Source of the DNA: Ricinus communis
Taxonomy: Eukaryota; Streptophyta; Magnoliopsida; Malpighiales; Euphorbiaceae
DNA length: 64,000 bases
Assembly: GCF_019578655.1 (NCBI RefSeq)
Contig: NC_063257.1
Span: forward strand, 10,416,001 to 10,480,000
Direction of reading: 5' to 3'
The translations under genes and the position numbers were made by a program. Below, in pieces: positions 11,295 to 22,440 of the stretch. The notes under the pieces were generated by a model. It saw only the letters and a program-made list of their open reading frames with translations, did not search any database and was not told where the DNA came from. Within the stretch, counting starts at the first letter, position 1. Each line of letters starts with the position of its first letter.

Positions 11295-12019
11295 GATTTA
11301 TAGGTCAATTTGCCTCCTCAACTTTGAATCAATGGCCAATTTATTCAAATTTTAAAACTTTAGCTGATTTTATCCACCAACTTCGTAAAAGCAGCCAATT
11401 CAATTCAAATTCACACAAAATTAAAAAATTGAATTAAACGCATTATATAAAGCAAGTAAAAATTCAATTAAAGTACCTAATTAATAAGTGAAATTCAATT
11501 TTGTCTTTAAAATTTAATATTAAGTATCAAATTCAATTAAAATAAAATTACCAAATAATTTAAATTAAATAATGGTAACTGATTACTAATTTTCTTATTT
11601 TACTTGACTAAATTATGCTAGAAATATTAGAAATTGAGATTAATTATTTTAGAAAACCAATTTTTTCTAATTTTAATAAGAATTTAAAATTTACATGAGT
11701 TCTAATTTTATTATTTAATTTAAATTTCTTACTAAAAATTAAAAATTTAATTATATTTTATTAGATGTTATTAAAAAATTTATTATAGAAATTATTTTAT
11801 TAAGTTTAATACATAACATAAAATTCAAGGACTAAAATAAACTTTATTTATTCATTAAATCTTTCATTCATTTGGTGGAATTCAATTTTTTAATTCGTAG
11901 AAAATTAAATTAAATTGGCCGTTTTTACTAAGTTGATGAGTAAAATCGGCTAAGAATTTAAAATTTGAGTAAATTGGCCATTGATTCCAAATTGAGGGGC
12001 CAAATTTGCCTTTAAAATA
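11295..12019. mobile_element. Mutator-like non-autonomous TIR element (~725 bp)
   Basis: The left end (TCAATTTGCCTCCTCAACTT, from about 11304) matches the right end in reverse complement (GCAAATTTGGCCCCTCAATT, from about 12011). Similarity continues through ..ATCAATGGCCAATTTA.TCAAATTTTAAA.. for about 140 bp per arm. The flanks carry the same 10-bp word AATTGAATTT (11285-11294 and 12020-12029), which fits the 9-11 bp target duplications of Mutator-like elements. No coding capacity is seen. It lies just past the right limit of duplication unit A. The exact terminal bases depend on the duplication being real, because that word is AT-rich. Confidence 0.65.
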
Positions 12020-12029
12020 AATTGAATTT

Positions 12030-12889
12030 TGTAGCTTAACATTCGTTATGGCTTGAAAGCAAGATGAGATACTAGAACATTTGGTCGTTAATTAGATAGC
12101 ATTTCAAGTAGCAAAGTGATTGATGAAACATATGATGTTTGTTAGACCAAATCCAAGATTCCTTAATTTGGGTTAGGAATTAAGTTATTTATTTAATTAA
12201 TTTAATTATTTATTCTATTTTGATTTCTTATAAGCACAACGCAGTTTATGTACTTAGTATATTGAAATGAGAAAACAAATTGGCCGAACAGAATTAAATA
12301 AAAAATAATAAAAGTCAAACTGAAAAAATCAGTGAACTGAACCTGTCCCTTTTTTATTAGAAAAATGGATTTCATTTTGATTTAGACTTTTTATTTAAAG
12401 AAACTCTTAGTTTGGTGAATTGATTGATTTTTTCATTTATTTTTATAATTTATCAATTTCTTATTCATTAATATATATATATATATTACTGACTGAATTT
12501 TTTTTTTTTAAATATTGCTGATTAGCATAATACGCACCATTTTACATAGTCTTCCTCTAATTTCAAAAATAAAAAAGAATTGTTGTTTATTTCAAAACTA
12601 CTAATTTTATTTTTTTTTTTTAAAAAGAAATTATTCTAATGCAGCATATTACTTCTAATTATTTCCTTTCCCTGCTTAGTGATGGTAACAGATTTAAGTA
12701 TTTTTGTAGTCAATTTTAATAAAATGGGGTTAAAAAATATATTATATAATCAGATTTGAACTAATTCAAATTTAAATTTTAATATTCTTCATAGTTCAAT
12801 TTATTTGCAAATAAATTTTTTTAAATTCTGAATCCACAAAAAAACAGATAAAAACAATTTCTGAAAATTGAATTGTACATTTGGTGCTG
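12030..12889. other. AT-rich intergenic DNA between the duplication units
   Basis: No gene is seen. It has an AT microsatellite at about 12471-12486 and several homopolymer runs. The 3' flank of receptor copy 2 begins at its right end. Confidence 0.5.
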
Positions 12890-13092
12890 ATGTCTGTTAA
12901 TTACATACAAGTATCAGAAGAACAAATCAATTCTGAGAATTAGAGACTAGTACAAAAGGGCTGATGATACTAATAACTTTCAACATGAAAAGGGTTAAAT
13001 GTAAAATAAAACCAAGAAAAAGCCATAACCTCCTTTATATATGAAAATAACCAGATTATCAGAAAATTTACCAAAGAATGTGTGGAGGATCA

Positions 13093-15924
13093 CTATTTCC
13101 AGATGTGCCGAGGACGCTGAATAATGCTAGGCCCAGATTGAGCAGAGTTTCTGCCTTTGAAACTCTCCAAGGAAATGATATCCCAGTTGCCATCATACCA
13201 GTAGGTGAAGTATACCTCAGGCACACGCTCAACCTTCCAATAATCTCCGTTTTCTCCTCCATTGGGATGCAGTGCCATGATTAGTTCTAAAGGCATGTTG
13301 TAGAACTCCAGAATTTTGAGCTCATTCAGGTACTCAATGCCTAATGGCACCCTCTGCAGTGATCTACAGCTCTGAACAATCAGCTTTTCAAGATTAGGCA
13401 TTGCTTCCTGCTCAATGATTATAGTGTTGAGTCTGTCCAACCTGTTTAGACCCAGAAATTTCAGCCTCTGAAACCCCTTAGCTTGAAAGCATAAGATCTC
13501 CCCATCGTAAACCTGCACAAATTCAAGATGTACCAGATTGGGTAAATGCTGAAGCAACAGCAGAGGATCATCGCTTAATCCACACCATTTCAAGACCACC
13601 TTCACCAAACCATCAAGTGAAGATATCCATTCTGGTAGCTTCTCGAAACGTCCTGTCAAGTACAGACGTTGAAGAAATCTAGGAGGAGAAGATAAATTCT
13701 CTATATCAATGACCTCGCGCTCTTCTACTGAACAAATAGACAATGCACGAAGGTTTCTCAGCCTCTCAATGGAAGCGCACAGGATCCTCCCATCTTCTCT
13801 CCTTAACTTGACAATGCCTAGCCGCCTCAGCTTATCTAGTTTTCCCAGTTCTGTCAAAAGATTGACTTGATTTGCCTCCAGGAAGCAAAGCTTTTGTAGA
13901 GACTGTAAACTTCCTATAAGAGCTGGTGCCTTGCACCCATATTTGGTGTGAATCTGATCATCAGATTCACTTTCATAGCGATATGCTAGCAGGTGGCGAA
14001 GTTTTTGGAGCTTCAGAATCTCAGCAGGCAATTCAGTGACATGGGTGTGCTTCAAATCCAAGGTTTCTAGGTACTGAAGCTTGCTAATAGAGCTTGGAAT
14101 GGAAGTCACCTTGGTATTCCTCAAACTCAGATATTTCAGAAGGTAGAGGTTGACAACTTCATTTGGAAATTTCTTTAAAGGTGTGCCTTCCAGATCTAAA
14201 ACATTAAGCAGCCTTAAACGACGAGAAGACAAATTCAATACAAAGGATTCAGGTAAAGAATCAAACCACCAAAACATGAGCAGCGAACGTGGTCGAGAGT
14301 TATTAAGTACTTCTTGTATGCTTGGCATAACATTATGCATTGACAATCGGCGGACTTTTTCAGGCCACATCATGCTACTGCTCTGTTCAGTAGCTATGGC
14401 TGCAAAATCTTGGTCTCTTGACTTCAAAATGATCATTTCTAGCAGAATATCATGGACTCGACATGTTTTCACTCGCCCATCAGTAGTTGTCTCTACCACT
14501 TGGACTAAGCTTCTTTTTATGAGCTCATTCAGGTAGCCTTCTGCAACTTCCTCTAAAGTCATTCCTTCCTTTTTTTTCACGAACCCTTCCGCAATCCATA
14601 ATCGAACAAGTCTTGTATGCTCAATCGAGTCCCCCACAGGAAAGATGCTGAAATACATCAAACAGTGTTTGAGATAGTACGGCAAATCATTGTAACTGAG
14701 TGATACTATACTTCTCAATCTGTCATTGTCTTCCAACGCTGCGCCAAGACCTCGATGCACCAATTCCCATTCGTCTATTCTACTCCTGTCCTTCGTCGCA
14801 AGAACCCCACCAATGGCCACAATTGCAAGTGGCAATCCCTGACATCTGACCAGGATTTTCTGCAAAACACTGTTCAGATGTGGAGGGCAAATGCTGTTCT
14901 GAAATATTTTCCTGCAGAACAAAGTCCATGACTCTTCTTGAGATAATGGACATAGGTTGTAGGCTTTTTCAGGGGATGAGGCCAAGGCGACATCATGATT
15001 CCGTGTTGTAAGCAGTATTCTGCTGCCGCAACTATTGTTCGGTAACACACGCTCAAAATCATTCCATGCTCTGGTGTCAGAAACATTATCCAGGACTATA
15101 AGGTACCTCCGTTCCTGAAGGAATTCGTTGATTACTGTTCTGAGCTTATGATTGTCCATGTTGTCCACTCCTTGAGGTTCTGATAATCGAAGAACATGGA
15201 AGAGTTGTAGAATTATATCTATTAACAAGTCTTCCGTTGTGAAAGATTGAGAAAGAGTGATCCATGCCCGGAATTCAAACCGTTTCTTCACTTCTTTATT
15301 ATTGTACACCTTGGTTACCAAGGTGGTCTTACCCAGACCAGCCATTCCAACAACTGACACCACTTCCCGGTCAGATTTGTCTTCAAAAAGCCACTCAATG
15401 AGCTTCGTCTTGGGGCGTTCGATGCCCACTGGATTAGCTTCTTCAAGTTGAAGATCATCCCTTCTTCTGGATGGCTGTCCTTCAGCACTGGAACTCGAGC
15501 CCTGTTCCATTATATTATTTTTAATCAAGTATCTTCTATGTGTTTCTGAGATACTTATCACTTTCAATTTGATGCGTTGCATTTTTAGAGCAATTTGATG
15601 CCGAGCTTTTAAACTTCTAATCAAGTGAGACATCTTTTGTAAAGAAGCAAGGAATCCATTTCTATGATCAGAAGGAAGGTGCAACTTGAAATCATCAAGA
15701 GCATCTTCAAGGTCATAGACAACATATCTCACTTTCTTTGCAAACACTTTTAGCTGAGGGTCACTATCCTCCATTGTCTCTGCAACTCTTAGAAAGGCTT
15801 TCATGAACTCTAGTTCATCATTGATGTACTCAGCTTCTTCTCGAACTTCTGACAACAGGCTTCCCTCTTTTTGAAGAAACTCTGTTAGCTTAGTAAGAAG
15901 AAACACTACTGAACCTTCAGCCAT
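13093..15924 (-). CDS. RPM1-like CC-NBS-LRR (CNL) disease resistance protein, 943 aa (copy 2)
   Basis: This is the tandem paralogue of the gene at 6302-9133, in the same orientation, with the same architecture and same total length. It has a coiled coil with DLEDALDDF at 71-79, P-loop GMAGLGKTT at about 193-201 (third residue Ala instead of Gly, with the GKT intact), kinase-2 LIVLDNVSD, RNBS-B SCGSRILLTTRN, GLPLAI, CLMYFSIFP and VHD, then LRRs to the end PRHIWK. The equal length hides two compensating one-codon indels in the LRR region: one residue lost near ANQVNLL and one gained near LSICSVEE. Most differences are single substitutions, many of them in LRRs and in the coiled coil. The frame is fully open, so the copy looks functional. 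Both copies share the unusual LDN kinase-2, so the change came before the duplication. Confidence 0.95.
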   Translation of the reverse strand: MAEGSVVFLLTKLTEFLQKEGSLLSEVREEAEYINDELEFMKAFLRVAETMEDSDPQLKVFAKKVRYVVYDLEDALDDFKLHLPSDHRNGFLASLQKMSHLIRSLKARHQIALKMQRIKLKVISISETHRRYLIKNNIMEQGSSSSAEGQPSRRRDDLQLEEANPVGIERPKTKLIEWLFEDKSDREVVSVVGMAGLGKTTLVTKVYNNKEVKKRFEFRAWITLSQSFTTEDLLIDIILQLFHVLRLSEPQGVDNMDNHKLRTVINEFLQERRYLIVLDNVSDTRAWNDFERVLPNNSCGSRILLTTRNHDVALASSPEKAYNLCPLSQEESWTLFCRKIFQNSICPPHLNSVLQKILVRCQGLPLAIVAIGGVLATKDRSRIDEWELVHRGLGAALEDNDRLRSIVSLSYNDLPYYLKHCLMYFSIFPVGDSIEHTRLVRLWIAEGFVKKKEGMTLEEVAEGYLNELIKRSLVQVVETTTDGRVKTCRVHDILLEMIILKSRDQDFAAIATEQSSSMMWPEKVRRLSMHNVMPSIQEVLNNSRPRSLLMFWWFDSLPESFVLNLSSRRLRLLNVLDLEGTPLKKFPNEVVNLYLLKYLSLRNTKVTSIPSSISKLQYLETLDLKHTHVTELPAEILKLQKLRHLLAYRYESESDDQIHTKYGCKAPALIGSLQSLQKLCFLEANQVNLLTELGKLDKLRRLGIVKLRREDGRILCASIERLRNLRALSICSVEEREVIDIENLSSPPRFLQRLYLTGRFEKLPEWISSLDGLVKVVLKWCGLSDDPLLLLQHLPNLVHLEFVQVYDGEILCFQAKGFQRLKFLGLNRLDRLNTIIIEQEAMPNLEKLIVQSCRSLQRVPLGIEYLNELKILEFYNMPLELIMALHPNGGENGDYWKVERVPEVYFTYWYDGNWDIISLESFKGRNSAQSGPSIIQRPRHIWK

Positions 15925-15994
15925 GGCTTCTGTCTGGTCAGTGATGGTTTATAGTATACAGTCTGTTTTTCTGGTGGGCTGGGTGGAGGACTGG

Positions 15995-16006
15995 AATATA
16001 TAAATA
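15995..16006 (-). promoter_or_regulatory. Probable TATA box of receptor copy 2
   Basis: A TATATATT-type element on the minus strand lies about 72 bp before the ATG at 15924. It is embedded in the same GGGTGGAGGA.TGGAATATATA context as copy 1. Confidence 0.45.
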
Positions 16007-17759
16007 TGAAGCTCTTCGAATACAGGTTCTGACAGAAAACGGATCTTGTAGGGATATTAAAGACCATATAGGGGTTTGTCTTTTGCATAAAGTTTAATAT
16101 CAGAGAAGAGCAAAAGCAAGTTTGAGTATGTTATGTGCTGCTGCAAGTTTCAGAGGTTCTACCTGCTTTTATAGTTTGTTCTGGCACCAAGTCAATTAGT
16201 CATGTTAACAAGAAACATAGAACTTACTTGCCGAATTCCTCGACTGCCAATAAGTGATTTGGCCAGAAGTGCACGCAAATACTATAAATATAAATTTCCA
16301 TGAAACTTCTTCATCCCAGTAACAGACTAGTCTATATACAGCATAAATGTTTATCTAAAGAATACTTTTCTAATTCTTCTTTGGTCATTCTAACCATAAG
16401 TCCATAACCCAATACTTACAGAAAATTAGAAGCCCTTTGCTTCTAATCATATGTTAATTTTTCATACTTAATTGCATATGGTTGATAATTCTTTTCTCTT
16501 GCCATGAAACAGTCAGTATTAACATTAAAATGCCATCAAAGGGTTTCTTGCATTTTATAATTAAGATGTTTGAAACATTCTGAAGCCATCATTTTCATGC
16601 ATGACTCGGCATCTAATAGCTACATTTCCTTCACTGTGAAGAAAGGAGAACTACACAAGAATAGTCCAAACCCCTAATTGAAATGTTCTTATTTCCTGGC
16701 AACTTACTAAAACAAGATAATCGTTTATCCTATTGTCTTGAGCAATTAACTTACAGTAGTGTCACCTTCCATGAAATTCAATGACTCAACAAGATAACGA
16801 AAGATGCAAACACTTTCAGGGAAGACTAATTGATTCTTATGTTTTCTTTCTAACAAAATAGTCAGACCTACAAAGTAACCATATCCCAAATCATGCAGAA
16901 GTCAATATTCATATAAGTTAATTATCTTCTGTATATTATTAAAGTTAAATCAAAACCCAGAACCTTATTTGCTGTAAAGTATGACTTTTCCAAATGGGTA
17001 TTTGAAGCTTAATTAATTTGTAGATACAAACTGTGACCTGTACTTTTGAATTTATTAATTAGTAATCTGATTCATTTGATCAATTAGATAATAAAAGAAG
17101 TTGTCTCATCCATGTCAGTCAGCGACTATAATTCCAGGAAAATTACCCATTGCATATATTAATGCAAAAGTGAATGCAACAAACAAATTAAATGTGCCTT
17201 ATCCTATAGTTCTTGGTACTGTAAAACTGTACGTTATAAACTGAGAGAAAAAATTTCCTTAAATTACCTTCTAGTTTAATATATTTTATAGTCTATAATT
17301 TATTTTTTGTCACTTTAGTATTTTGTAAATATGATTGTTAGCAAATAACAGTTAAATTGTGCAATGTCCTTAAAAGATTTTAATGTGTTTTTTCAACTGC
17401 CATGTCAACACTTCTTAATGATACAATGAGATTTGATCGTTATTTGCTAATAGTCATATTTATAGATATCAAAGTGATAAAAAAAGTTCATAGACCCTAA
17501 AATAAAAATACGTTAAACGATATAGTAATTTATTAAAATTCTAAAAAAAAAAAAGCTAAGAGGAAAAAGAAAAAGAAAAAAAACTTAGTTGGGTCACAAC
17601 AAAGGTAGACGATGGACGTCTTCGATCAGCGAGTCAGGCGGGTTTGATCAGCCATATAAAAATTCTAAACCAAACATGCGTACTTTTTAATAGCACTTTC
17701 ACTTTTAATAATGTGCTGAACTTTGGTTTTATAAGATTTAAGAATTAATGATTAGTAAC
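16007..17759. other. Upstream region of receptor copy 2, no gene seen
   Basis: This non-coding stretch is alignable in blocks with about 9206-11000 of unit A. The similarity is patchy but collinear up to the CAGGCGGGTT word at about 17634. Confidence 0.5.
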
Positions 17760-18410
17760 TAATATATATATATATAAATTTTTAAAATTTAAATTTTTTA
17801 ATATATATATTTAATTTTTGATACATAAAATTTATATTTTGATATATGTATTTACTCTTGATATATAAAATTTGTATTTTGATATATGTATTTATTTTTG
17901 ACACATAAGATTTAAGTTTATATATAATTTTAGAATTTTTTCTATTAATTTATTGACTCATAAATTATATTTCTAATTAGATATTGCCTCTAATCTTGAA
18001 AAATAATATATTAATTATATTTTAATATTATATTAACTAATGAAATAGTTTTGTAATTAGATAATAATTCTAATTCTAGAAAATAAGATATTAAATTATA
18101 TTTTAATATTATAATCAATAATGAATTAATTGTTAATTACATAATATATTTTTAATATTAAAAAATAATAATATCAATTATATTGAGATTAATTTATATA
18201 ATATTAAAATTAACTAATAAATAGTTTTTAAAATAATTTTATATTATTGCATTAATAATATTTTAAAAAAATTTAAAAATAGTCAGTTTGCTATTATTTT
18301 TAAAAATTTATGTATAAATATTAAATTTTAAAATTTTATTAATTTTATCAAGTTGATTTTATAATAAAAATAATAATAACAATTGTGCAACGCATAGATA
18401 GACAACTAGT
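17760..18410 (+). mobile_element. Helitron-like non-autonomous element (copy 1)
   Basis: This very AT-rich element shares its order of words with 57830-58499: an AT-rich 5' end, TATATGTATTTA-TTTTTGACACAT, TTTTTTCTATTAAT, TTTCTAATTA, repeated AATTAGATA.TAATTCTAATTCTA, and a 3' end with TGCAACG about 25 bp before the terminus. Here the end reads GACAACTAGT, so it finishes with CTAG followed by T, as Helitrons do. Two 40-bp tandem units lie at 17821-17860 and 17861-17900. There are no inverted terminal repeats and no coding capacity. The 5' end is approximate, and the assignment rests on the 3' end and the second copy. Confidence 0.45.
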
Positions 18411-19005
18411 TAATTCTAATCGGCTGAGTTTATCAAAGTTGTTTATATCAACTGATCTGATTATTTTATTTATTTAGATAATATTTTCTTATTAAAAATA
18501 ATTCATAATACTTATTTTAAAATATTTTTATATAATTAGCTTCTAAAATGTTGAATAAATAATTTCTTAACTTGAATTATTACTTAAATAAATATAATAT
18601 GAATATTTATAGATTAAAACTAGAAATTATTTATTAATAGAACTTATATTTCCTAGTTCCAAAATAATTTTTTGAGTATTTTAGTAATAATTATAATTGA
18701 GTTCAGATAATTGTAGAACTTTTAATTATTATAAGTTGTATTATTAATTTGTATACTTATAAATGATATTATAAAATAAAATATATTTAAAATAAATTAG
18801 ATCTTCAATAGTTATTTAGCATATAAACAATAATATTTAATAAAATTTCATTAAAAAATTTAATTTATCACACATTATCTATCAGTTATTTGCCACAGAC
18901 TATCATTTGCATTAATAATACTTTTCAACATTTTATCTTTTGTTGATATCATATGTTTGATAAAATGCTTAATAGAGAATGTATCATTTCATTTCTCTTT
19001 TATTT

Positions 19006-20149
19006 TTAAATAAATCATTTCATATGCTTGTCTATAAAAGCTTAAGATTTGGAATAAGCTCGGCCTGTCTTTAAAAATATATAAATTTTTATTTTTAATT
19101 TTTTTAGATGAATTAGGCTTATTGAGTGGAAATAAAAAAAAAATATATTTTTAAACCCGCCTAAGAAATAATCAGCCTTTCTTGAGTGTAAGTTTAACAA
19201 ATCTAAAATATATATCCAAAAAATTTCAAATGAGCTTGGGTCGGCTAGATATAAGGGTGATTATGATTGAGTCATAATTGAAAAATTACATCAAACCTTC
19301 CAAATTAAAAAATTCAGTTTAATTCACTTTTAATTTTAATTTTTTTTTATTTTTTATTTAAATTTTAGATAATGTCAATATTTTATAGTTATAGCAATGA
19401 TAGACTATTTCACTTGAATATGAGATTTATACACAATTATAATGGAGAAATTCACACAAATATGAGATGGTTTATCATTACGTCCATAACTTATATAAAA
19501 GCAATGTTTTAATATTATTATTTTTTTCCTAAGACATGTCATATGAATTCTAAATTAATTTTCTTAACTTTTAGAAAATTAAATCATTTTAACATATGCT
19601 TTTACTATCTTAAAAAATATTATATCATAATTTCTAATACCTTAATTGTGATGTTTAATTATTTTATATTCATCTATCTTTTTGAATTCTTTTACATAAT
19701 TTCTACTTTAGATAATTTTTTTCTTAAGTTATTACAATATATAACATCTTAATTATAAATATTAATTATTTTATAATCCTCTTTCAATTCTTTTTTTTTT
19801 TATAATTATAACTTTTAATTAAGTTCTTTTAATTTTTCTATTTTCATATTGAGATAACTATCTTCTTAGCTAAGAAAATATATTTTTTTATTTCTTTTTA
19901 GTCATTATATTTATATTCATTCACATCCTTCACTATTTTATCCTACAATATTCCATCAAAATCATTTCAATATATTTTAATTTCAAGTAAAAAAAATACG
20001 TTAATAGAATCAAATTTATATTTTTAGAATATTTGTGAAAATAGTATATATTTATTAGAGAAGCTAGTCGGTTATAACATAATCCACGTGGATTATTTTC
20101 ATTGGTGGAGTTGATTGGTTATTATGACAGTGTAAATCAATTACAACTT
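19006..20149. other. AT-rich intergenic DNA, no gene seen
   Basis: Long T-rich runs and decayed sub-terminal-type words (about 19040-19260) suggest old transposon debris. No gene or structured repeat can be defended. Confidence 0.45.
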
Positions 20150-22440
20150 ATTACACGTGGTATGCTTCCATAATTGCTTTAAAACACTTGAATTTTACCC
20201 CTCATTGTGCATATAATCATTTTAACACTTGTGATATTTGCTACATGTCAAAACAATATCGATCATCTTTTCCAATCAGCCAAACTCATTCTCATGATAT
20301 CTTTTATTTACTTCATAAAGAAATTGCACATTATGTTTTTACTTTGGTGATAATAACTTTGAGTTCTGAAGCTATACCTTTTAAGATCTTTTACATTTAA
20401 ATGGGATTTTACATTACCCCTCTTGTGTTTATACGCTCTAGCAAAATGGAGTTGTAGAACGCAAGCACAAATATCTCCTACAACTTGCTTGCTCGATCTT
20501 TAATATTTTAGTTTAAACTACCAAAGAAGTTTTGGGCTCACTCCATTCTCCTAAGAACCTATATAATCAATAGGTTACCTAGTTCAATTTTACAACGACA
20601 CTCTCCTTATGAATTATTACATGGTTCTTCTCTAGATTACTCTATGCTAAAGATCTTTGGTTGTTTATGCTATGTTACCAACACGTTTTTTAAAAAGGAC
20701 AAGTTTGATTCTAGATCCTTTAAATGCATCTACATTGGTTACAATTTTAGTCAGAAAGCTTTCAAAGTTTATAACAGCCAAAGACCTTTAGTTGATGTGT
20801 CTCCTAAAGCTCTTAAAAGATTTTCACTTCTTAAGACATTGCTTTCCATGAACATGTTTTTCCATTTCATTCAATCATTGATGTGCCTGCTGCTACTCCT
20901 TTACCTATGCCACAGAATGACTCCTTTTTTAATACACCTAATCCCATTACTCCTATTTCTTCATCATATTCTCCTTCTACACCTTCTTTTTCTACTTCTT
21001 TTTTACCAATGCCTAATACCCCTCCAATTTATATTAGTTACAAAATCATTCACTTAAGTTGGTTGTTAGACATAGTAGTTATGTTAGACAATAACCAACT
21101 TAAGTGAATGATTTTGTAACCAACATAAATTGCTCTCTTTTTAATTTGTTACACCTCATGCGTCATCTTCTTACACACCTATCGTATTTTCTTTTTACCA
21201 TTCACCTCTATTTTATAATGCATATATGACTTTCTAGTAAATGTCTACTTTACATGAACTTATCTCCTATAAGATAGCTAGTATAGATGTCAAATGGATA
21301 GAAGCTACGAAGAATGAGTTGGTTGCTTTTGAACAAAATCACACCTGGAAACTAACCACTATACCTGCTAGCAAGCAAGTAATTGGCTCCAAGTGAGTAA
21401 CAAGATCAAACTTAAACCTCATGGCACAATGGATAGCTACAAGGCCAGATTTGTGGCTAAATGGTACCATTAAATAGAAGGGGTAGACTATTCTGAAAGC
21501 TTTTCTCTAGTTGCCAATTCAGTCACTATGAGACTGTTTTTAGTAATAATTACTGCTAAATTCTGGCCTATTCACCAACTAATTATCAATAATACTTTAT
21601 TGCATGGATATCTATATGAAGAAGTGTATCTCATGCCACCTGAAGGTTATGATAAAGCAGCAAAGGGTCAAGTTTGCAGACTCAAAAAGTCCATCTATGG
21701 CCTTAAGCAAGCATCTCGACAATAGAATTCAAAATTCTATCATCAACTAATGAAATTTGATTTCAGTCAGTCTGCTCATAACCATTGCTTATTCATTTAT
21801 GCACTTATACTATTTTCATGGCTCTCATTATATATGTATAGATGATGTCTTGGTTACAATTACCAGTAAGGAGCATATCATCAAAGTTAGACAGTTTTTG
21901 AATGTCACTTTTACAATCAAGGACCTTGGCAATGCCAAATACTTCTTATGCCTTGAAATAGCTTGCGGCTCAGCAGGGACATAGATTAATAAATGTAAAT
22001 ATAATCTTGATATAATTGATGACACTAGTTTGACGGGTGCTAAGCTTGCTCTAACTCCTTTTCCTAAGGGCTAGAAATTTCTTCATACTTCAAACATAGT
22101 TCTTCCTGATCTTGATAAGTACAAACATTTAATTGGAAGGCTATTATATCTAAGTCTTACAAGGCCCGATATTACTTATGGTGTTTAACAACTTAGTCAA
22201 TTTGTAGGTAATCCTAGTCCATGTCTTTGGGATGCAACTCTTCACTTGGTTAAATATCTCAAAGGCACCACATCCAAAGGTTTATTTTATCCTGCTCATA
22301 ACTCTTTAAAGCTTAAAGCCTTTTGTGATGTTGTCTGGGCAACTTGTCTTAACACTCGATGCTCTCTCACTGGGTGTTGTATTTTATTGGGATCATCCTT
22401 ATTTCTTTGAAGACCAAGAAACAAACTACTGTTTCAAGAT
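20150..22440 (+). pseudogene. Decayed Ty1/copia retrotransposon pol (integrase - RT - RNase H)
   Basis: In order on the plus strand there is a GAG-pre-integrase zinc motif (H...H....CDICYMSKQ, about 20190-20260), then an integrase fragment with QNGVVERKH-like words (about 20440) followed by KIFGCLCYV (about 20650), which belongs to the C-terminal integrase region. The reverse transcriptase follows: WIEATKNEL near 21300, LHGYLYEEVYLMPPEGY and KKSIYGLKQASRQ ending at 21723. Next come the catalytic-site stretch ICIDDVLV near 21835 and KDLGNAKYFLCLEIA. RNase H ends the series (RPDITYGV near 22165; CDVVWA, normally CDADWA, near 22325). Many stops and frame changes and a shortened integrase core make it non-functional. 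No gag, primer-binding site or LTR pair was recognised. Confidence 0.88.
21037..21120. repeat. Perfect 28-bp inverted repeat inside the copia remnant
   Basis: The 28 bases at 21037-21064 are the exact reverse complement of 21093-21120, with a 28-bp spacer. The hairpin interrupts the region between integrase and reverse transcriptase, where copia elements have a variable linker. It can form a strong stem in DNA or RNA. Confidence 0.9.

Larger units (their letters stand above)
12890..19005. repeat. Tandem segmental duplication, unit B
   Basis: This is the paralogue of about 6097-11150. It is about 1 kb longer, mainly because a Helitron-like element and other AT-rich DNA (about 17.7-18.9 kb) separate words that lie within ~130 bp of each other in unit A (the CAGGCGGGTT word and AAATGCTTAATAGAGAA). 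This ordering shows that the insertion came after the duplication. Confidence 0.72.

Noticed and set aside
19543..19752. 69-codon Phe/Ile/Tyr-rich frame
   Set aside because: Its composition is that of random AT-rich DNA; there is no domain and no conserved neighbour.
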